Source: Thiohalocapsa sp963698775
Lineage (GTDB): Bacteria; Pseudomonadota; Gammaproteobacteria; Chromatiales; Chromatiaceae
Direction: 5' to 3'
Length of the DNA stretch: 64,000 nt
Assembly: GCA_963698775.1 (NCBI GenBank)
Contig: CAVOSE010000009.1
Span: 204,788-268,787, forward strand
Position numbers and translations under genes: made by a program. The notes under the pieces are model-generated. The model was not told where the DNA came from. It made no database searches and was given only the letters and a program-made list of their open reading frames with translations. Positions within the stretch are counted from its first letter, which is position 1. Each line of letters opens with the position of its first letter. Below, piece by piece: positions 52,227-62,051 of this stretch.

Positions 52227-53408
52227 TCAGTGCCGACCGGTCACGGCCTGGCGCACCACCCATCCGATCGTCAATCCCTGGCAGAGGATGGAGAACACGA
52301 CGATGCAATAGGTCAGAGTCAGCACGATGTCACGGCCGGGACCCAGTGGCAGCGAGAGGGCCAGTGCAACCGAGATGCCGCCGCGCAGACCACCCCAGGT
52401 CAGCACCCATCCGGAGCCCTTGGGCAGCCTGAAAACACCTGGCAGCATGGCCACCGGCAGGCCAACCGTGAGGGCGCGGGCCGCTAGGGTGACGCTCATG
52501 GCCAAGGCCGCGGCGGCCAGGGTGCTCGCCGTGAAGGTCACCAGCATAATCTCCAGGCCGATCAACACGAACAGCACGGCATTCAGAATCTCGTCGATCA
52601 ACTCCCAGAACAGATCGGCATAGTGTCGCGTGGTGTCCGACATGGCCAGCCGGCGCCCGCCGTTGCCGATGATCAGCCCGGCCACCACCATCGCCAGCGG
52701 CCCCGACACATGCAGCCGACTGGCGAGCGCGTAGCCGCCGGTCACCGCCGCCAGGGTCAGCAACACCTCGACCTGATAGCTGTCCACGCTCTTGAGCAGC
52801 CGAAAGGTAATGTAGCCGAGCGCCAGGCCGAACAGCAGGCCGCCGCCTGCTTCATGCAGCAGCATCCGCAGACCTTCGCCCACGGACGGCGTGGCGCCGC
52901 TCGCCAGCATGCCCAGCAACAGCGAGAAGATCACGACGCCGACGCCGTCGTTGAACAGCGATTCGCCCGCGATCACCAACTCCAGCCTTTTCGGCGCGCC
53001 AGCGGTCTTGAGGATGCCCATCACCGCGATCGGGTCCGTTGGCGAGATCAGGGCACCGAACAACAGGCAGAACACCAACGGCAGCTCCAGCCCGACCCAG
53101 GACAGCGCGAACCAGGTCCCGAAGCCCACCGCCAGCGTGGACAGCGTGGTGGACAGCACCGCGAGCAGTCCAACCTGCCAGCGGTAGGCTCGCAGCTCGC
53201 TCAAGTCGACGTGCAAGGCCCCGGCGAACAGCAGCAGCGACAACATGCCCTGCATCAGGACATTGGAGAAGTCGATCGAGCGCAGCAGCGATTCCTCATA
53301 CTGCCTGAGCCCGAAGTCGATACCGGCCAAGTCCAGCCCAATCAGGGCCAGGGACAACAGCAGCGAGGCCGCCATCACGCCGATGGCGATGGCGATGGGA
53401 AGGCCCAT
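52227..53408 (-). CDS. Na+/H+ (cation:proton) antiporter, CPA1 family
   Basis: A 393-residue membrane protein with about 11-12 spans. Diagnostic NhaP/CPA1 elements are GALISPTDPIAVMGIL (about 115-130), IAGESLFNDGVGVVIFSLLL (the ND pair of the ion-binding site), and WGGLRGGISVALALSLP near the C-terminus. The start is ATG 53406-53408 (MGLPIAIAIGVMAAS); further upstream in the frame is Arg/Ser-rich and unlikely to be translated. It would exchange sodium or potassium for protons at the inner membrane. Confidence 0.9.
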   Translation of the reverse strand: MGLPIAIAIGVMAASLLLSLALIGLDLAGIDFGLRQYEESLLRSIDFSNVLMQGMLSLLLFAGALHVDLSELRAYRWQVGLLAVLSTTLSTLAVGFGTWFALSWVGLELPLVFCLLFGALISPTDPIAVMGILKTAGAPKRLELVIAGESLFNDGVGVVIFSLLLGMLASGATPSVGEGLRMLLHEAGGGLLFGLALGYITFRLLKSVDSYQVEVLLTLAAVTGGYALASRLHVSGPLAMVVAGLIIGNGGRRLAMSDTTRHYADLFWELIDEILNAVLFVLIGLEIMLVTFTASTLAAAALAMSVTLAARALTVGLPVAMLPGVFRLPKGSGWVLTWGGLRGGISVALALSLPLGPGRDIVLTLTYCIVVFSILCQGLTIGWVVRQAVTGRH

Positions 53409-53683
53409 AAAGCGCTGGTTCAGTACGCCAGCAGGGCGGTCAGGACGAGGAAGGCAGAGGCGGCTTCGAAAATCTCGAGTCCTGATTGTGGCTTGGCTAG
53501 ACGATTCTTCGTCCGCAGCCTTTGGAAGACGAGGTGAGCGCGTAGAACTGGACAATCTCGTTCGGTACGTCGATGAGCAACTCGACGCCCACGATATCCG
53601 CTTGTCCTACGATCACGACGGGGTTCTTCTTGCCGTCGTCAGAAGTAAGGATCGGCACCCGCGGTCCCGGGCCGGCCGCTGGC

Positions 53684-54550
53684 TCATACGACGGTGTCGG
53701 CGAGCATTGGGGCAAGCGCGAAAGCATTGCTCGAATGGCTGATGCTGTCTGAGCTCCAGACCTCGCCGATCCCGGCGCCCCTGAGCGTGTCGAGCGCGTC
53801 ACCGAAGAACAGCGCGTGCGTGACCAGCACGTCGACACGCATGGCGCCGGCCTGGCGCAGTGCGCGCGCCGCGGCCGCCAGGGTGCGCCCGGTGCTTGCC
53901 ATATCATCGACCAGCACCACGTCGACGCCTGCATAGTCACGGGCGGGCAGCTGAATCTCGACGCTGCGGTCGCCCCGACGTATCTTGTCCGCGACGACGA
54001 AATCCAGCCCGCCGACTGCTGCTGCCGCCTGCACCCATTGCTCAGATTCGCGGTCGGGTCCCACCAACAGCGGGCGCGCGGCTCGCGCGGCGAGGAAGGC
54101 GCCCATCGCCGGCGCCGCGCTCAGCGCTAGTGCCCGGTCTGCCGGCACCGCCTCGGCCAGCGTGCTAACCCGGTGCAGATGCGGATCAACAGTGATCACC
54201 GTATCGAACAGCCGCGCGAGGAAACGTCCGATGATCCGCTGGCTGACCGCCTCGCCGGGCTGGAAGGCAACATCCTGGCGCATGTAGCAGAGATAGGGCG
54301 CGACCAGGGTGAGGTGCGCTGCACCGAGCGTCCGCGCGGTCTCGGCGGCGAGTATCAGCTCGGTGAGCTTCTCGTTCGGCGAGTCCAGACTGCGGCAGAA
54401 CGCGACACGATCAGGCAGCTTGGCAGGCAAGCGCAGCCGGCTCTCGCCATCGGGGAAACGGTGCAGGTCGACGACGTCGAAGTCGCCACCGAGTTCGGTC
54501 GCGAGCGCTTGGGACTGGGACAAGTAATCGGGAAAGGCGAGGACCAGCAT
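53684..54550 (-). CDS. Ribose-phosphate pyrophosphokinase-like protein
   Basis: A 288-residue PRPP-synthetase homolog, shorter than housekeeping Prs (about 315). It has DLHRFPDGESRLRLP, YLCYMRQDVAFQPGEAVSQR (the RQD..F.PGE motif), ITVDPHLHR (divalent-metal loop VDPH) and VVLVDDMASTGRTL, the PRPP-binding loop. It therefore probably forms or uses PRPP. It overlaps the stop or start of the AMP-phosphorylase-like gene by one base, a pairing that suggests joint handling of ribose phosphates. The housekeeping prs is likely elsewhere. Confidence 0.88.
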   Translation of the reverse strand: MLVLAFPDYLSQSQALATELGGDFDVVDLHRFPDGESRLRLPAKLPDRVAFCRSLDSPNEKLTELILAAETARTLGAAHLTLVAPYLCYMRQDVAFQPGEAVSQRIIGRFLARLFDTVITVDPHLHRVSTLAEAVPADRALALSAAPAMGAFLAARAARPLLVGPDRESEQWVQAAAAVGGLDFVVADKIRRGDRSVEIQLPARDYAGVDVVLVDDMASTGRTLAAAARALRQAGAMRVDVLVTHALFFGDALDTLRGAGIGEVWSSDSISHSSNAFALAPMLADTVV

Positions 54551-56118
54551 CAGAATTCCGCGAACATCTCGGGCACCTCTTCCGCGGCCCCCACCCGGTA
54601 GCCGCTGTTATCCTCTAACATGGCGCTGGCGAACCGAAAGTCGGCCGGAAACATGGCGTGCACACGGTAGAGCGATTCACCCTTTTCCACCGGCTCACCG
54701 AGCTTCTTCAGCAGATCAACGCCCGCGCCCTTGTCCATCGGGGCGCCGGCTAGCCGCGCGATGCGGGCCAGCTGGAAGTTGTCGATGGCCGTGACCACGC
54801 CAGCCGTCTCTGCCCGCACCTCGAGGACCAGTGAGCCCGGCGGCAACCGCTCGGTGCGGCGGCCCTGGGCGTCAATGATGTCCTTCATCTTCGCCAGCGC
54901 GCGGCCGGAATCGAGAATATCGCGGGCGATGTCGAAACCGTCGCCGCCGCGCACGTCCGGGTCGAACTCGATCACCCGTCCCGCGAGCCGCAGCGCCTTC
55001 TGGCGGAGGTCCGACGGCGCGTACGCATCGTTCTGCAACACCTGCATGACATCGCGCGCCTCGAGCACTGGGCCGATGCCCCGCCCGACGGGCTGACGGC
55101 CATCGGTGATCACGACCTGGACGAATAGCCCAAGCCGGTTCGCCACGTATTCGAATAGCTTGCGCAGGGTCAGCGCATCGCGCATGTGCCGCACCTTGGC
55201 GCTCGGGCCGACCGGAATGTCGATCACCAGGTGGGTCGAGCCGGCCGCGATCTTCTTCGACAGGATCGAGGCGACCATCTGCCCCGGATAGTCCACGCCC
55301 AACGGCCGTTCGACTGAGATCAGGATGTCGTCCACTGGCGCCAGATTGGCGGTGCCACCCCAGATCAAGGCGCCGCGTTCGCGGCGAACCACCTCATGCA
55401 GCCTGGCGGGCGTCAGCTCGACCTCGGCCAGTACCTCCATCGTGTCCGCGGTCCCGGCAGGCGATGTGATCGCCCGGCTTGAGGTCTTGGGTATCAGCAT
55501 GCCATGCGCGGCGACGATTGGCACCACCAGCATTGAGGTGCGGTTGCCCGGTATGCCGCCGATGCAGTGCTTGTCCGCGACCAGGTCGCCATGCCAGTGC
55601 AGACGCTCGCCCTGAGCGACCATGGCGCGGGTCAGGTTCATGACCTCGTCGCGATCGAGCCCGGTTTGGCCGGAGGCGACCAGAAAGGCCGCGATCTCCA
55701 TCTTGGCATAGCGCCGTTCGGCGATGTCGCGAGCGATCGACATAAACTGCGCCGCGTTCAAACGTTCGCCCTCAATCTTGCGCCGTACCGCCTCCATCGA
55801 CGCCGGCGGCTCGGCATAACAGATGCTGACCGACGTGCCAGGCTCGAGACCGAGCGTGACGAAGGCCTCTTCGGAAAGGCCAAGCTCGCCAGGCGCCACC
55901 AGGGCGTTGTCGTCGACCACATTCAATACCGCCAGAATGCGGTGCGCGTCGTCGCTGACCTCGACCTTGGCCAGCGCCTGGAAACCCTCTGCCCGATAGA
56001 TCTCGCACTGACGGTGCAGGTACGCGACATTCTCCCGGTAGGTGTCGATGGCCACGCGGCGCAATCGAAGCGTCCCAGGCTTGCCGCTGTCTGCCGCGTC
56101 TTTGTGCTGTGCCGTCAT
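54550..56118 (-). CDS. Thymidine phosphorylase family protein (AMP phosphorylase-like)
   Basis: A 522-residue nucleoside phosphorylase of the DeoA superfamily with the N-terminal extension (about 1-90) found in archaeal-type AMP phosphorylases. KHCIGGIPGNRTSMLVVPIV is the phosphate-binding segment with GNRTS, and TSSRAITSPAGTADTMEVL and PSAKVRHMRDA follow. Archaeal AMP phosphorylase makes ribose-1,5-bisphosphate and a base. Whether this bacterial protein acts on AMP, another NMP or a nucleoside cannot be decided from sequence. In-frame ATGs exist at 56118, 56136 and 56151; the first is used here, with GGGGA about ten bases upstream. Confidence 0.85.
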   Translation of the reverse strand: MTAQHKDAADSGKPGTLRLRRVAIDTYRENVAYLHRQCEIYRAEGFQALAKVEVSDDAHRILAVLNVVDDNALVAPGELGLSEEAFVTLGLEPGTSVSICYAEPPASMEAVRRKIEGERLNAAQFMSIARDIAERRYAKMEIAAFLVASGQTGLDRDEVMNLTRAMVAQGERLHWHGDLVADKHCIGGIPGNRTSMLVVPIVAAHGMLIPKTSSRAITSPAGTADTMEVLAEVELTPARLHEVVRRERGALIWGGTANLAPVDDILISVERPLGVDYPGQMVASILSKKIAAGSTHLVIDIPVGPSAKVRHMRDALTLRKLFEYVANRLGLFVQVVITDGRQPVGRGIGPVLEARDVMQVLQNDAYAPSDLRQKALRLAGRVIEFDPDVRGGDGFDIARDILDSGRALAKMKDIIDAQGRRTERLPPGSLVLEVRAETAGVVTAIDNFQLARIARLAGAPMDKGAGVDLLKKLGEPVEKGESLYRVHAMFPADFRFASAMLEDNSGYRVGAAEEVPEMFAEF

Positions 56119-56339
56119 CGCGCGAGATTTCCCCATTGCTTGGCCGCCCATTGTCCTGGTCCACGTGCAGTCGAGCCGTCGTTTCCCGTTCGCAGCCTGC
56201 TCTGCCGAGGGTTTGATCGAGGCCCGATGACCCAGCAGTATAGGCGGCGCTTCGGCGAGCGGCGCGATTGGCTTCTCAGTCTGGTCTCGCCACTGCCTTA
56301 CTGCAAATCGTCGAGGGGCGTGAGTAGGCTCGACTCGCC

Positions 56340-56740
56340 GATCAGTTCCATCGCAGGCGACATCGCGGCCTCAGCCGGCCAAGCGGCCCGAGTCGGGGCC
56401 GGCTGGTCCTCGTCAACTTCTGAGCCAACTGGTGCCCGCCGTGCCGCCCGCCGTTCGCGCTCGAGCGGCTGGAGCGGCTTGACGCCGCACACGTCGTCTA
56501 TCGGTTACCCAAGCCCCAGCGCGATGGCACCACCGCGCTGACGCTCACCCTGTCGGAGCTGATCGACCATCTCGCGGCACTGATCCCGCCGCCCAGGTGC
56601 CACCACCATCGCTACCACTTCGTGCTCGCCCCCAACGCATCATCGCGTTCATCACCGAGGCTGCTCCCGTCGAGCGAATTCTCGGGGATATCGGTGAGCC
56701 GTCACGCCCGCCCCCGATCGCCCTCAACGAAAAATCTCGG
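56340..56740 (+). pseudogene. Degenerate IS91-family transposase fragment
   Basis: LERLERLDAAHVVYRLPKP, LTLTLSELIDHLAALIPPP and HHHRYHFVLAPNA are typical late segments of IS91 Y2 transposases. A frame change then joins directly to RIIAFITEAAPVERILGDIG and EPSRPP, the normal C-terminal end, so the sequence between is deleted and the N-terminal catalytic region is missing. Flanking sequence to 56954 contains a GTGGCG/CGCCAC inverted pair that may be an old IS end. Confidence 0.75.
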
Positions 56741-56954
56741 CGATCTGGGCGCTGGCTGGTCAAAAGGCACATAATCGCCCAATGCACTGCCCGGGTTTTT
56801 GCGTCATAGAGTGCGGTGGCGCCTGATGACTTGGTGACGCCACGAGCAGGCCGATAGCGTTACCGATAGCGAGCGGCGATGCGCCAGCATTTCCACTCTT
56901 TATTTGGCGCGGCCGAGGCGTTTTCCCCGGTCGCCAGCAAACAGGAGAATGGAA

Positions 56955-57566
56955 ATGACCAGCACCACACTTGATGAGATCCTGGAGCAGCTGCGTGCGA
57001 GCCAGCGCGAGCTGGATAAGGAGATTGATCGGCTGCTGAGGGAGGGCCGTGACAGGTTCAGCTATAGCCTCGAGCGCGGCAAGGTCGTGTTTGAGCGGGG
57101 CATGCGGAACCTGCATCGTCAGCAGCGCAAGGGAATCCTGCGTTATCTCCGCGAGACGCCGATTGCCTTCATTCTGTCCGCACCGCTGATATACGGCATG
57201 GTTATTCCGTTGATCATCCTCGACCTCTCAATGACCATCTATCAGCATGTCTGCTTCCGTATCTACGGCATCCCGCGCGTTCCCCGCGGCGATTACCTAA
57301 TCATCGACCGACATGAATTGGCCTATCTCAATGCCATCGAGAAGCTCAACTGCCTATATTGCGGATACGGTAATCAACTGATCGAATACGCCCGCGAGGT
57401 GGCCGGCCGCACCGAGCAGTTCTGGTGTCCGATCAAACACGCGCGACGCACCCAAGACCCGCACCATCGGACTGGGCGCTTCGTCGACTACGGAGATGCC
57501 GCGGGCTACAGCGCCCGCCTCAAGGTATTGCGCAAGTCTTGGGGCGTCGACTCCACGGAGGGATAG
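56955..57566 (+). CDS. Conserved hypothetical membrane-associated protein
   Basis: A 203-residue protein. An N-terminal helix rich in Glu/Arg (about 1-45, LDEILEQLRASQRELDKEID) looks coiled-coil, then a hydrophobic segment (about 68-98, PIAFILSAPLIYGMVIPLII) is long enough for one or two membrane passes. The C-terminal part has RGDYLIIDRHELAYLN and NCLYCGYGNQL with a CxxC pair, plus another Cys in FWCPIKHARR, suggesting a metal or redox site. AGGAG seven bases before ATG 56955 sets the start over ATG 56949. It is not assigned to a named family. Confidence 0.75.
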   Translation: MTSTTLDEILEQLRASQRELDKEIDRLLREGRDRFSYSLERGKVVFERGMRNLHRQQRKGILRYLRETPIAFILSAPLIYGMVIPLIILDLSMTIYQHVCFRIYGIPRVPRGDYLIIDRHELAYLNAIEKLNCLYCGYGNQLIEYAREVAGRTEQFWCPIKHARRTQDPHHRTGRFVDYGDAAGYSARLKVLRKSWGVDSTEG

Positions 57567-57579
57567 GAAGTCGTTGCGC

Positions 57580-57807
57580 CTGCTTTACCGTCCTTCCTAT
57601 TCGCCGAGTTTGAACCTGATCGCGAGGCTCTGGAAGTTCGTCAACAAAAAGGTCCTCTACTGGAAAGACTAAGCCGATTTATACGCATTCCGAAACTCTA
57701 TTACCGACTGCCTAAAACAAACGCACCCAACCCACAAGAAGAAGCTGGACTATTTACTCACGGTGAGCTTACAGGCAATCAAGAAATGCGAGTTGGTGCC
57801 TATATGA
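57580..57807 (+). pseudogene. IS630-family transposase C-terminal remnant
   Basis: YRPSYSPSLNLIARLWKFVN and KKVLYWKD resemble the C-terminal catalytic segment of IS630 transposases (PYSPNLNLIERLW, where the Glu is catalytic). Here that Glu is Ala, and a stop at 57670-57672 interrupts the frame, which then continues to 57807 with family-like sequence. It is inactive. The following 57808-58235 shows no gene. Confidence 0.75.
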
Positions 57808-58211
57808 GGTATATCTGGTCACTCAACGCCAGCTGCCTCTCGAGACGCCACCATCGCTCGATCAGATGGTCCGCATGGTCGCTGGAGTCGGTGGCTTTCT
57901 CAATCGCAAGCATAACGGCTTCGCTGGATCACAGTCGATCTGGATCGGACTCCAGCGGCCCGCCGGTTTCTGCTCGCGCAGGAGGCTAGCCAGGCTGCCG
58001 ACGGGGAGAGTTGCGGGTAACGATGTATAGGAGAAGGGGCCACCATTTAGCTGACCCCGCTCAATAGGCGACGAAAATTCCTCGCGGCTGAGCACGATGA
58101 TCTAGGTCAATACTCCGCATAACGCTGCGTCGTGTCTGTGACGCGCAGCCGGTTCTGTTAGTCGTGGTTGCGGAGCCGATCCGCACCAGTCACCCTTAAG
58201 TGGGGAGCAGA

Positions 58212-58249
58212 GGGTCTTGCAATCACGCATATGGGTGATTGCAAGACCC
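58212..58249. repeat. Perfect 15-base inverted repeat
   Basis: GGGTCTTGCAATCAC (58212-58226) and GTGATTGCAAGACCC (58235-58249) are exact complements around an 8-base spacer GCATATGG. It lies at the edge of the transposase-like remnant on the minus strand and could be its terminator or an insertion-element end. Confidence 0.8.
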
Positions 58250-58560
58250 CGTAACTCCATATGAACCCATAACTCCACACCGCGCGCCAGCGCCAAGCCG
58301 GTCGCCTTGGCGACCTCATGCTGGAGTTGGAACAAGTCCGGGGAGTGATGCGCAGCATAATCGCCCTCGATATGCCGGCGCAGCGCCGCGCCTTGTCGGC
58401 GGTGCCCTGGATGATCGTGATCGGCAAGCCCGCGCAGGCGACGCTAAGGGCCTGCGTCCACGTCGCGGCCGTCCGATCCGCGGCATACTGCTGGAGCACG
58501 ATGAAGCCCGACACCGGCTACACTGAGCTCCAAGCACTCACAGACGAAGCGCAGACCGCC
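58236..58560 (-). pseudogene. Degenerate transposase-like (DUF6399-type) fragment
   Basis: On the minus strand one frame reads LQQYAADRTAATWTQALS and LPITIIQGTADKA. The next continues as LRRHIEGDYAAHHSPDLFQL and QHEVAKATGLALARGVE. HHSPDLFxxQHE is a mark of a transposase-like family with a DUF6399 domain. The frame change around 58370 and missing ends show it is broken. The assignment is from memory of the motif and is tentative. Confidence 0.5.
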
Positions 58561-58619
58561 GCTGGCGCGTAGCGTGATGACGAACTGCATCGCCAAGATC
58601 AGCCGATGCAGCCACTGCA

Positions 58620-59640
<1,021 letters not shown>

Positions 59641-59799
59641 AAGCGACGTGATTGATGCGACAACTACCTTGACACTTACCGCTCGGCCGACGCTACGTCC
59701 GCCTGCGCCCAGTCCCGCACGGTGCTGCGCGGGCGCCCGAGGGAATTCCGGTGACACGTTACTAATTAGACCATTTCGCGCTCGGCTTATGCTAGGCGC

Positions 59800-59920
59800 A
59801 TGTCTCGGCTCCCAAGAATTATCGTACCCGGCATCCCTCACCATGTGACGCAGCGTGGGAACAGGCGCCAACGGAAGTTTATGTAGGATGAGGATTATGC
59901 GCTCTACCGAGATGGGAGGG
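59800..59920 (+). pseudogene. RAYT (REP-associated tyrosine transposase) N-terminal fragment
   Basis: MSRLPRIIVPGIPHHVTQRG then NRRQRKF is the classic start of Y1 transposases of the RAYT group (HHVTQRGN contains the metal-binding HxH-like pair). A stop codon (TAG) follows at about 59884, with DEDYALYRDG-like sequence after it, and the rest is missing. It supports past activity of REP-mobilising enzymes in a genome that carries REP-like palindromes. From here to 60115 nothing else is recognised. Confidence 0.75.
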
Positions 59921-60115
59921 GAGGAGGTCAGATATCACACGTAACTTCTGTCGATGTTCGGTGGAGGTGTGACGCTTGCCTTGCTGCCCCCGCTCCGCAC
60001 TGATCAGCTGAGCAAGACCAACTCCGCTGGGCGGGTATCGGGGTCAGCCAAATGGCAACCCCGCTTGTTTTCTGCGACAGAACGGCGTCGGCGCCTGCGG
60101 CGAGGCGGCACCGGC

Positions 60116-60601
60116 TCAAACGGGCGGCTGCCAGGCAGAGCGCAAGTTCTCCAAGAACGCAGCGGATAGCCAGAGACCACCCTGTGTTCGCAGATCCTCA
60201 AGGAGCGCAAACGGATCACCGATGAATCCACGCTCGGCCGCGGCGAGGACGACACCGACGGTCCCGGTGATCGTCAGCCCCAAGCGTTTCGCGAGGCGCC
60301 GGCCCGCCATGTCATCAACGATCAACAACGGACTGTTGAGCCTGTACGCGAGGGCGATGGCAGCCGCCTCGCCGCGATCCACTTCCGCAGAGAGTAATGC
60401 CATAACGGGATCATCCGCCAGCGACTCCGCGACCCGAATGAAGCCAAGTTGACGGCGCCATCCCTGGTGGAGCGAGCCGGCCTGGTCCAGTTCAGCAGCC
60501 ACCTCGGCTGGGATAGTGAGGGTGACGTAAAGCCGCTGCAGCAGGTCTGCCGCCCCGACCTTGAGCAAGCACGAAAGCGGGGTAGTGTTGGAGACGATCA
60601 C
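60116..60601 (-). CDS. DUF3368 PIN-like toxin
   Basis: A 161-residue PIN-fold protein of the DUF3368 type. It starts MIVSNTTPLSCLLKVG, with Asn where many PIN proteins have the first Asp (DUF3368 commonly shows S-[ND]-T-[TS]-P), has EVDRGEAAAIALAYRL and LIVDDMAGRRLAKRLGL, the acidic patch, and ends with a normal C-terminus. Such proteins are predicted RNases paired with UPF0175 antitoxins. The start overlaps the antitoxin stop by four bases, which is the normal order antitoxin-toxin. Confidence 0.88.
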   Translation of the reverse strand: MIVSNTTPLSCLLKVGAADLLQRLYVTLTIPAEVAAELDQAGSLHQGWRRQLGFIRVAESLADDPVMALLSAEVDRGEAAAIALAYRLNSPLLIVDDMAGRRLAKRLGLTITGTVGVVLAAAERGFIGDPFALLEDLRTQGGLWLSAAFLENLRSAWQPPV

Positions 60602-60873
60602 GCCTGGTCAGGCTGTACCGCGATGCGCGCGGTCTCAAGGTCGCGAAGGGCGTCCTCCACCGAACCGCCCCAGTCCACCTGACGTCTAGCGAGGAGTTCA
60701 TGGAATGCCAGGCGATCCATATTGGCAATTCTTCGCGCCGGAGCGGGACCGAGCAAGCCTTCCTTAACCAGAAAAACCGCGAACTCCTGCTGCAATTCCT
60801 CCTCCGCGCGTCCGGGAGGAAGCCTCAAGGCGTCGTAAGCTTCCTCGGGGATCTCAAGATAACGTATTGTCAT
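60598..60873 (-). CDS. UPF0175 family antitoxin
   Basis: A 91-residue UPF0175 protein: MTIRYLEIPEEAYDALRLPP, ELQQEFAVFLVKEGLLGPAP, ARRIANMDRLAFHELLARRQ. It is expected to carry a small DNA-binding fold that represses its own operon and blocks the DUF3368 toxin. ATG 60871-60873 is chosen because family members start near TIRY; an upstream ATG at 60906 adds a basic leader without similarity. Confidence 0.88.
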   Translation of the reverse strand: MTIRYLEIPEEAYDALRLPPGRAEEELQQEFAVFLVKEGLLGPAPARRIANMDRLAFHELLARRQVDWGGSVEDALRDLETARIAVQPDQA

Positions 60874-61056
60874 TCCGAGCATCCGACGTGATCGACATTG
60901 TTTCAAAGCTTAGCATGTAGGTCCGGCAGTACCGCACCTCGTCTCTCTAGGTTTCGGGCACCGTTCGGCCCGGCAAGGCCGCATGGTTGCAGGTGACGCG
61001 GCTTCAGCCGTGTCACCCATGCGACAAATGCCCAGCGTCCCGTCCTACGCGCTCTG

Positions 61057-61125
61057 GCAATGTCCGCTCTGGGTTGCATTGCCGCCGTCGTTGTTCGCGG
61101 AGCCGATGTCCGTTGCGGGTCGGAA
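61057..61125. repeat. Dispersed 69-base repeat, copy B
   Basis: This is the partner of 52032-52100, with the same head GCAATGTCCGCTCTGGGTTG and a GGGTCGGAA end. It lies in the gap between the antitoxin and recombinase genes (60874-61357), which otherwise holds no gene. Related short pieces (CCGCTTCGGGTCGG) occur at 63449-63462 and 63986-63999. Confidence 0.85.
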
Positions 61126-61357
61126 AGCGCCCTCGCGGCGGCAGATTCTGGGCGAGCCCTAGGGCGGCATGGGGTCGCTGCACGATAGCTGCTGAGAGAG
61201 GCTCGACGACCCGTATGACCGAGCGATTCATCAAGAAACAAGGCCAGCGCCCGGCCTCGATCACGTGAGTCTCGGATAGGCCAACAACCGCCAATGAGTG
61301 ACCTCAGGGAGGGGGCCGACCATGCTGTTTCCTCAACAACGACCGAGGAGACAGACG

Positions 61358-61987
61358 ATGACTGAGACCAAGGCGACATCGACACCCGCCCACAGCCCTT
61401 GGAACAAGGGGAAGCTCATCGGGCAGAAACCGCCGCTCAAATTGCGCGAGATCTGGACCGTGCGTACGCGGTTGCAGATGGCCGGCAAGACCCGCGAGCT
61501 TGCGCTGTTTAACCTCGCCATCGACAGCAAGCTGCGCGGCTGCGATCTGGTTCAGCTGCGCGTCCGTGACGTTGCCCATGAGGCACATGTTCTGTCACGG
61601 GCAACCGTCGTGCAGCAGAAGACCCAGCAGCCGGTGCGCTTCGAGCTCATGGAGCAGACACGCGAGTCGGTCGCGGCCTGGATTGCCGAGGCGAGGCTCT
61701 CCGCCGGTGACTATCTCTTTCCGAGTCGCCAGCACCAGTCCCAACATCTCTCGACCCGCCAATATGCGCGCATCGTCAAGCACTGGATCGCCCTGCTCGG
61801 CGGCGACCCGCAGGCGTACGGGACGCACTCGCTTCGCCGCACCAAGGCGACCCTAATCTATCGCCGCACCAAGAACCTGCGGGCGGTCCAACTGTTGCTC
61901 GGACATCGCAAGCTGGAATCGACCGTCCGCTATCTTGGAATCGAGGTCGACGACGCCTTGGAGATGGCTGAGCGCACCGAGTGCTGA
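61358..61987 (+). CDS. Small tyrosine recombinase (site-specific integrase)
   Basis: A 209-residue phage-type integrase with only a short N-terminal arm and no full core-binding domain. The catalytic residues are all present: Arg60 (KLRGCDL), a Lys candidate at 88, His157 and Arg160 (THSLRRTK), His183 (LLGHRKLES) and Tyr192 (VRYLGI). GAGGAGACAG precedes ATG 61358. Just downstream are a GC hairpin and a TTATGT-N8-ACATAA near-palindrome, a candidate target or terminator. No phage or element genes flank it, so it is an orphan. Confidence 0.9.
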   Translation: MTETKATSTPAHSPWNKGKLIGQKPPLKLREIWTVRTRLQMAGKTRELALFNLAIDSKLRGCDLVQLRVRDVAHEAHVLSRATVVQQKTQQPVRFELMEQTRESVAAWIAEARLSAGDYLFPSRQHQSQHLSTRQYARIVKHWIALLGGDPQAYGTHSLRRTKATLIYRRTKNLRAVQLLLGHRKLESTVRYLGIEVDDALEMAERTEC

Positions 61988-62000
61988 CCGAGCGGAAACA

Positions 62001-62021
62001 GCGCCCGCGCTCGGCGGGCGC
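62001..62021 (+). terminator. GC hairpin after the recombinase gene
   Basis: GCGCCCGC and GCGGGCGC form a perfect 8-base stem with a 5-base loop 13 bases after the stop. It lacks a strong U run, so it is a weak or assisted terminator. Confidence 0.5.
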
Positions 62022-62031
62022 TTATCGACCG

Positions 62032-62051
62032 TTATGTTGAGCGCTACATAA
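62032..62051. repeat. TTATGT-N8-ACATAA near-palindrome beside the recombinase
   Basis: TTATGTTGAGCGCTACATAA lies 45 bases after the integrase stop and shares its arms and central GC with the palindrome at 47744-47763. The rest of 61988-62479 has a GGGTGT...ACACCC inverted pair (62090-62113) echoed imperfectly at 63405-63430, and no gene. Confidence 0.6.

Noticed and set aside
53409..53683. Short frames on both strands between the antiporter and Prs-like genes
   Set aside because: Each looks weakly protein-like (for example a segment with VELDNLVRYVDEQLD on the plus strand), but they lie opposite each other and neither has a start site or a known family.
54173..56541. Plus-strand open frames opposite the Prs and phosphorylase genes
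   Set aside because: Complement of conserved GNRTS and PRPP-loop sequence; no independent motifs.
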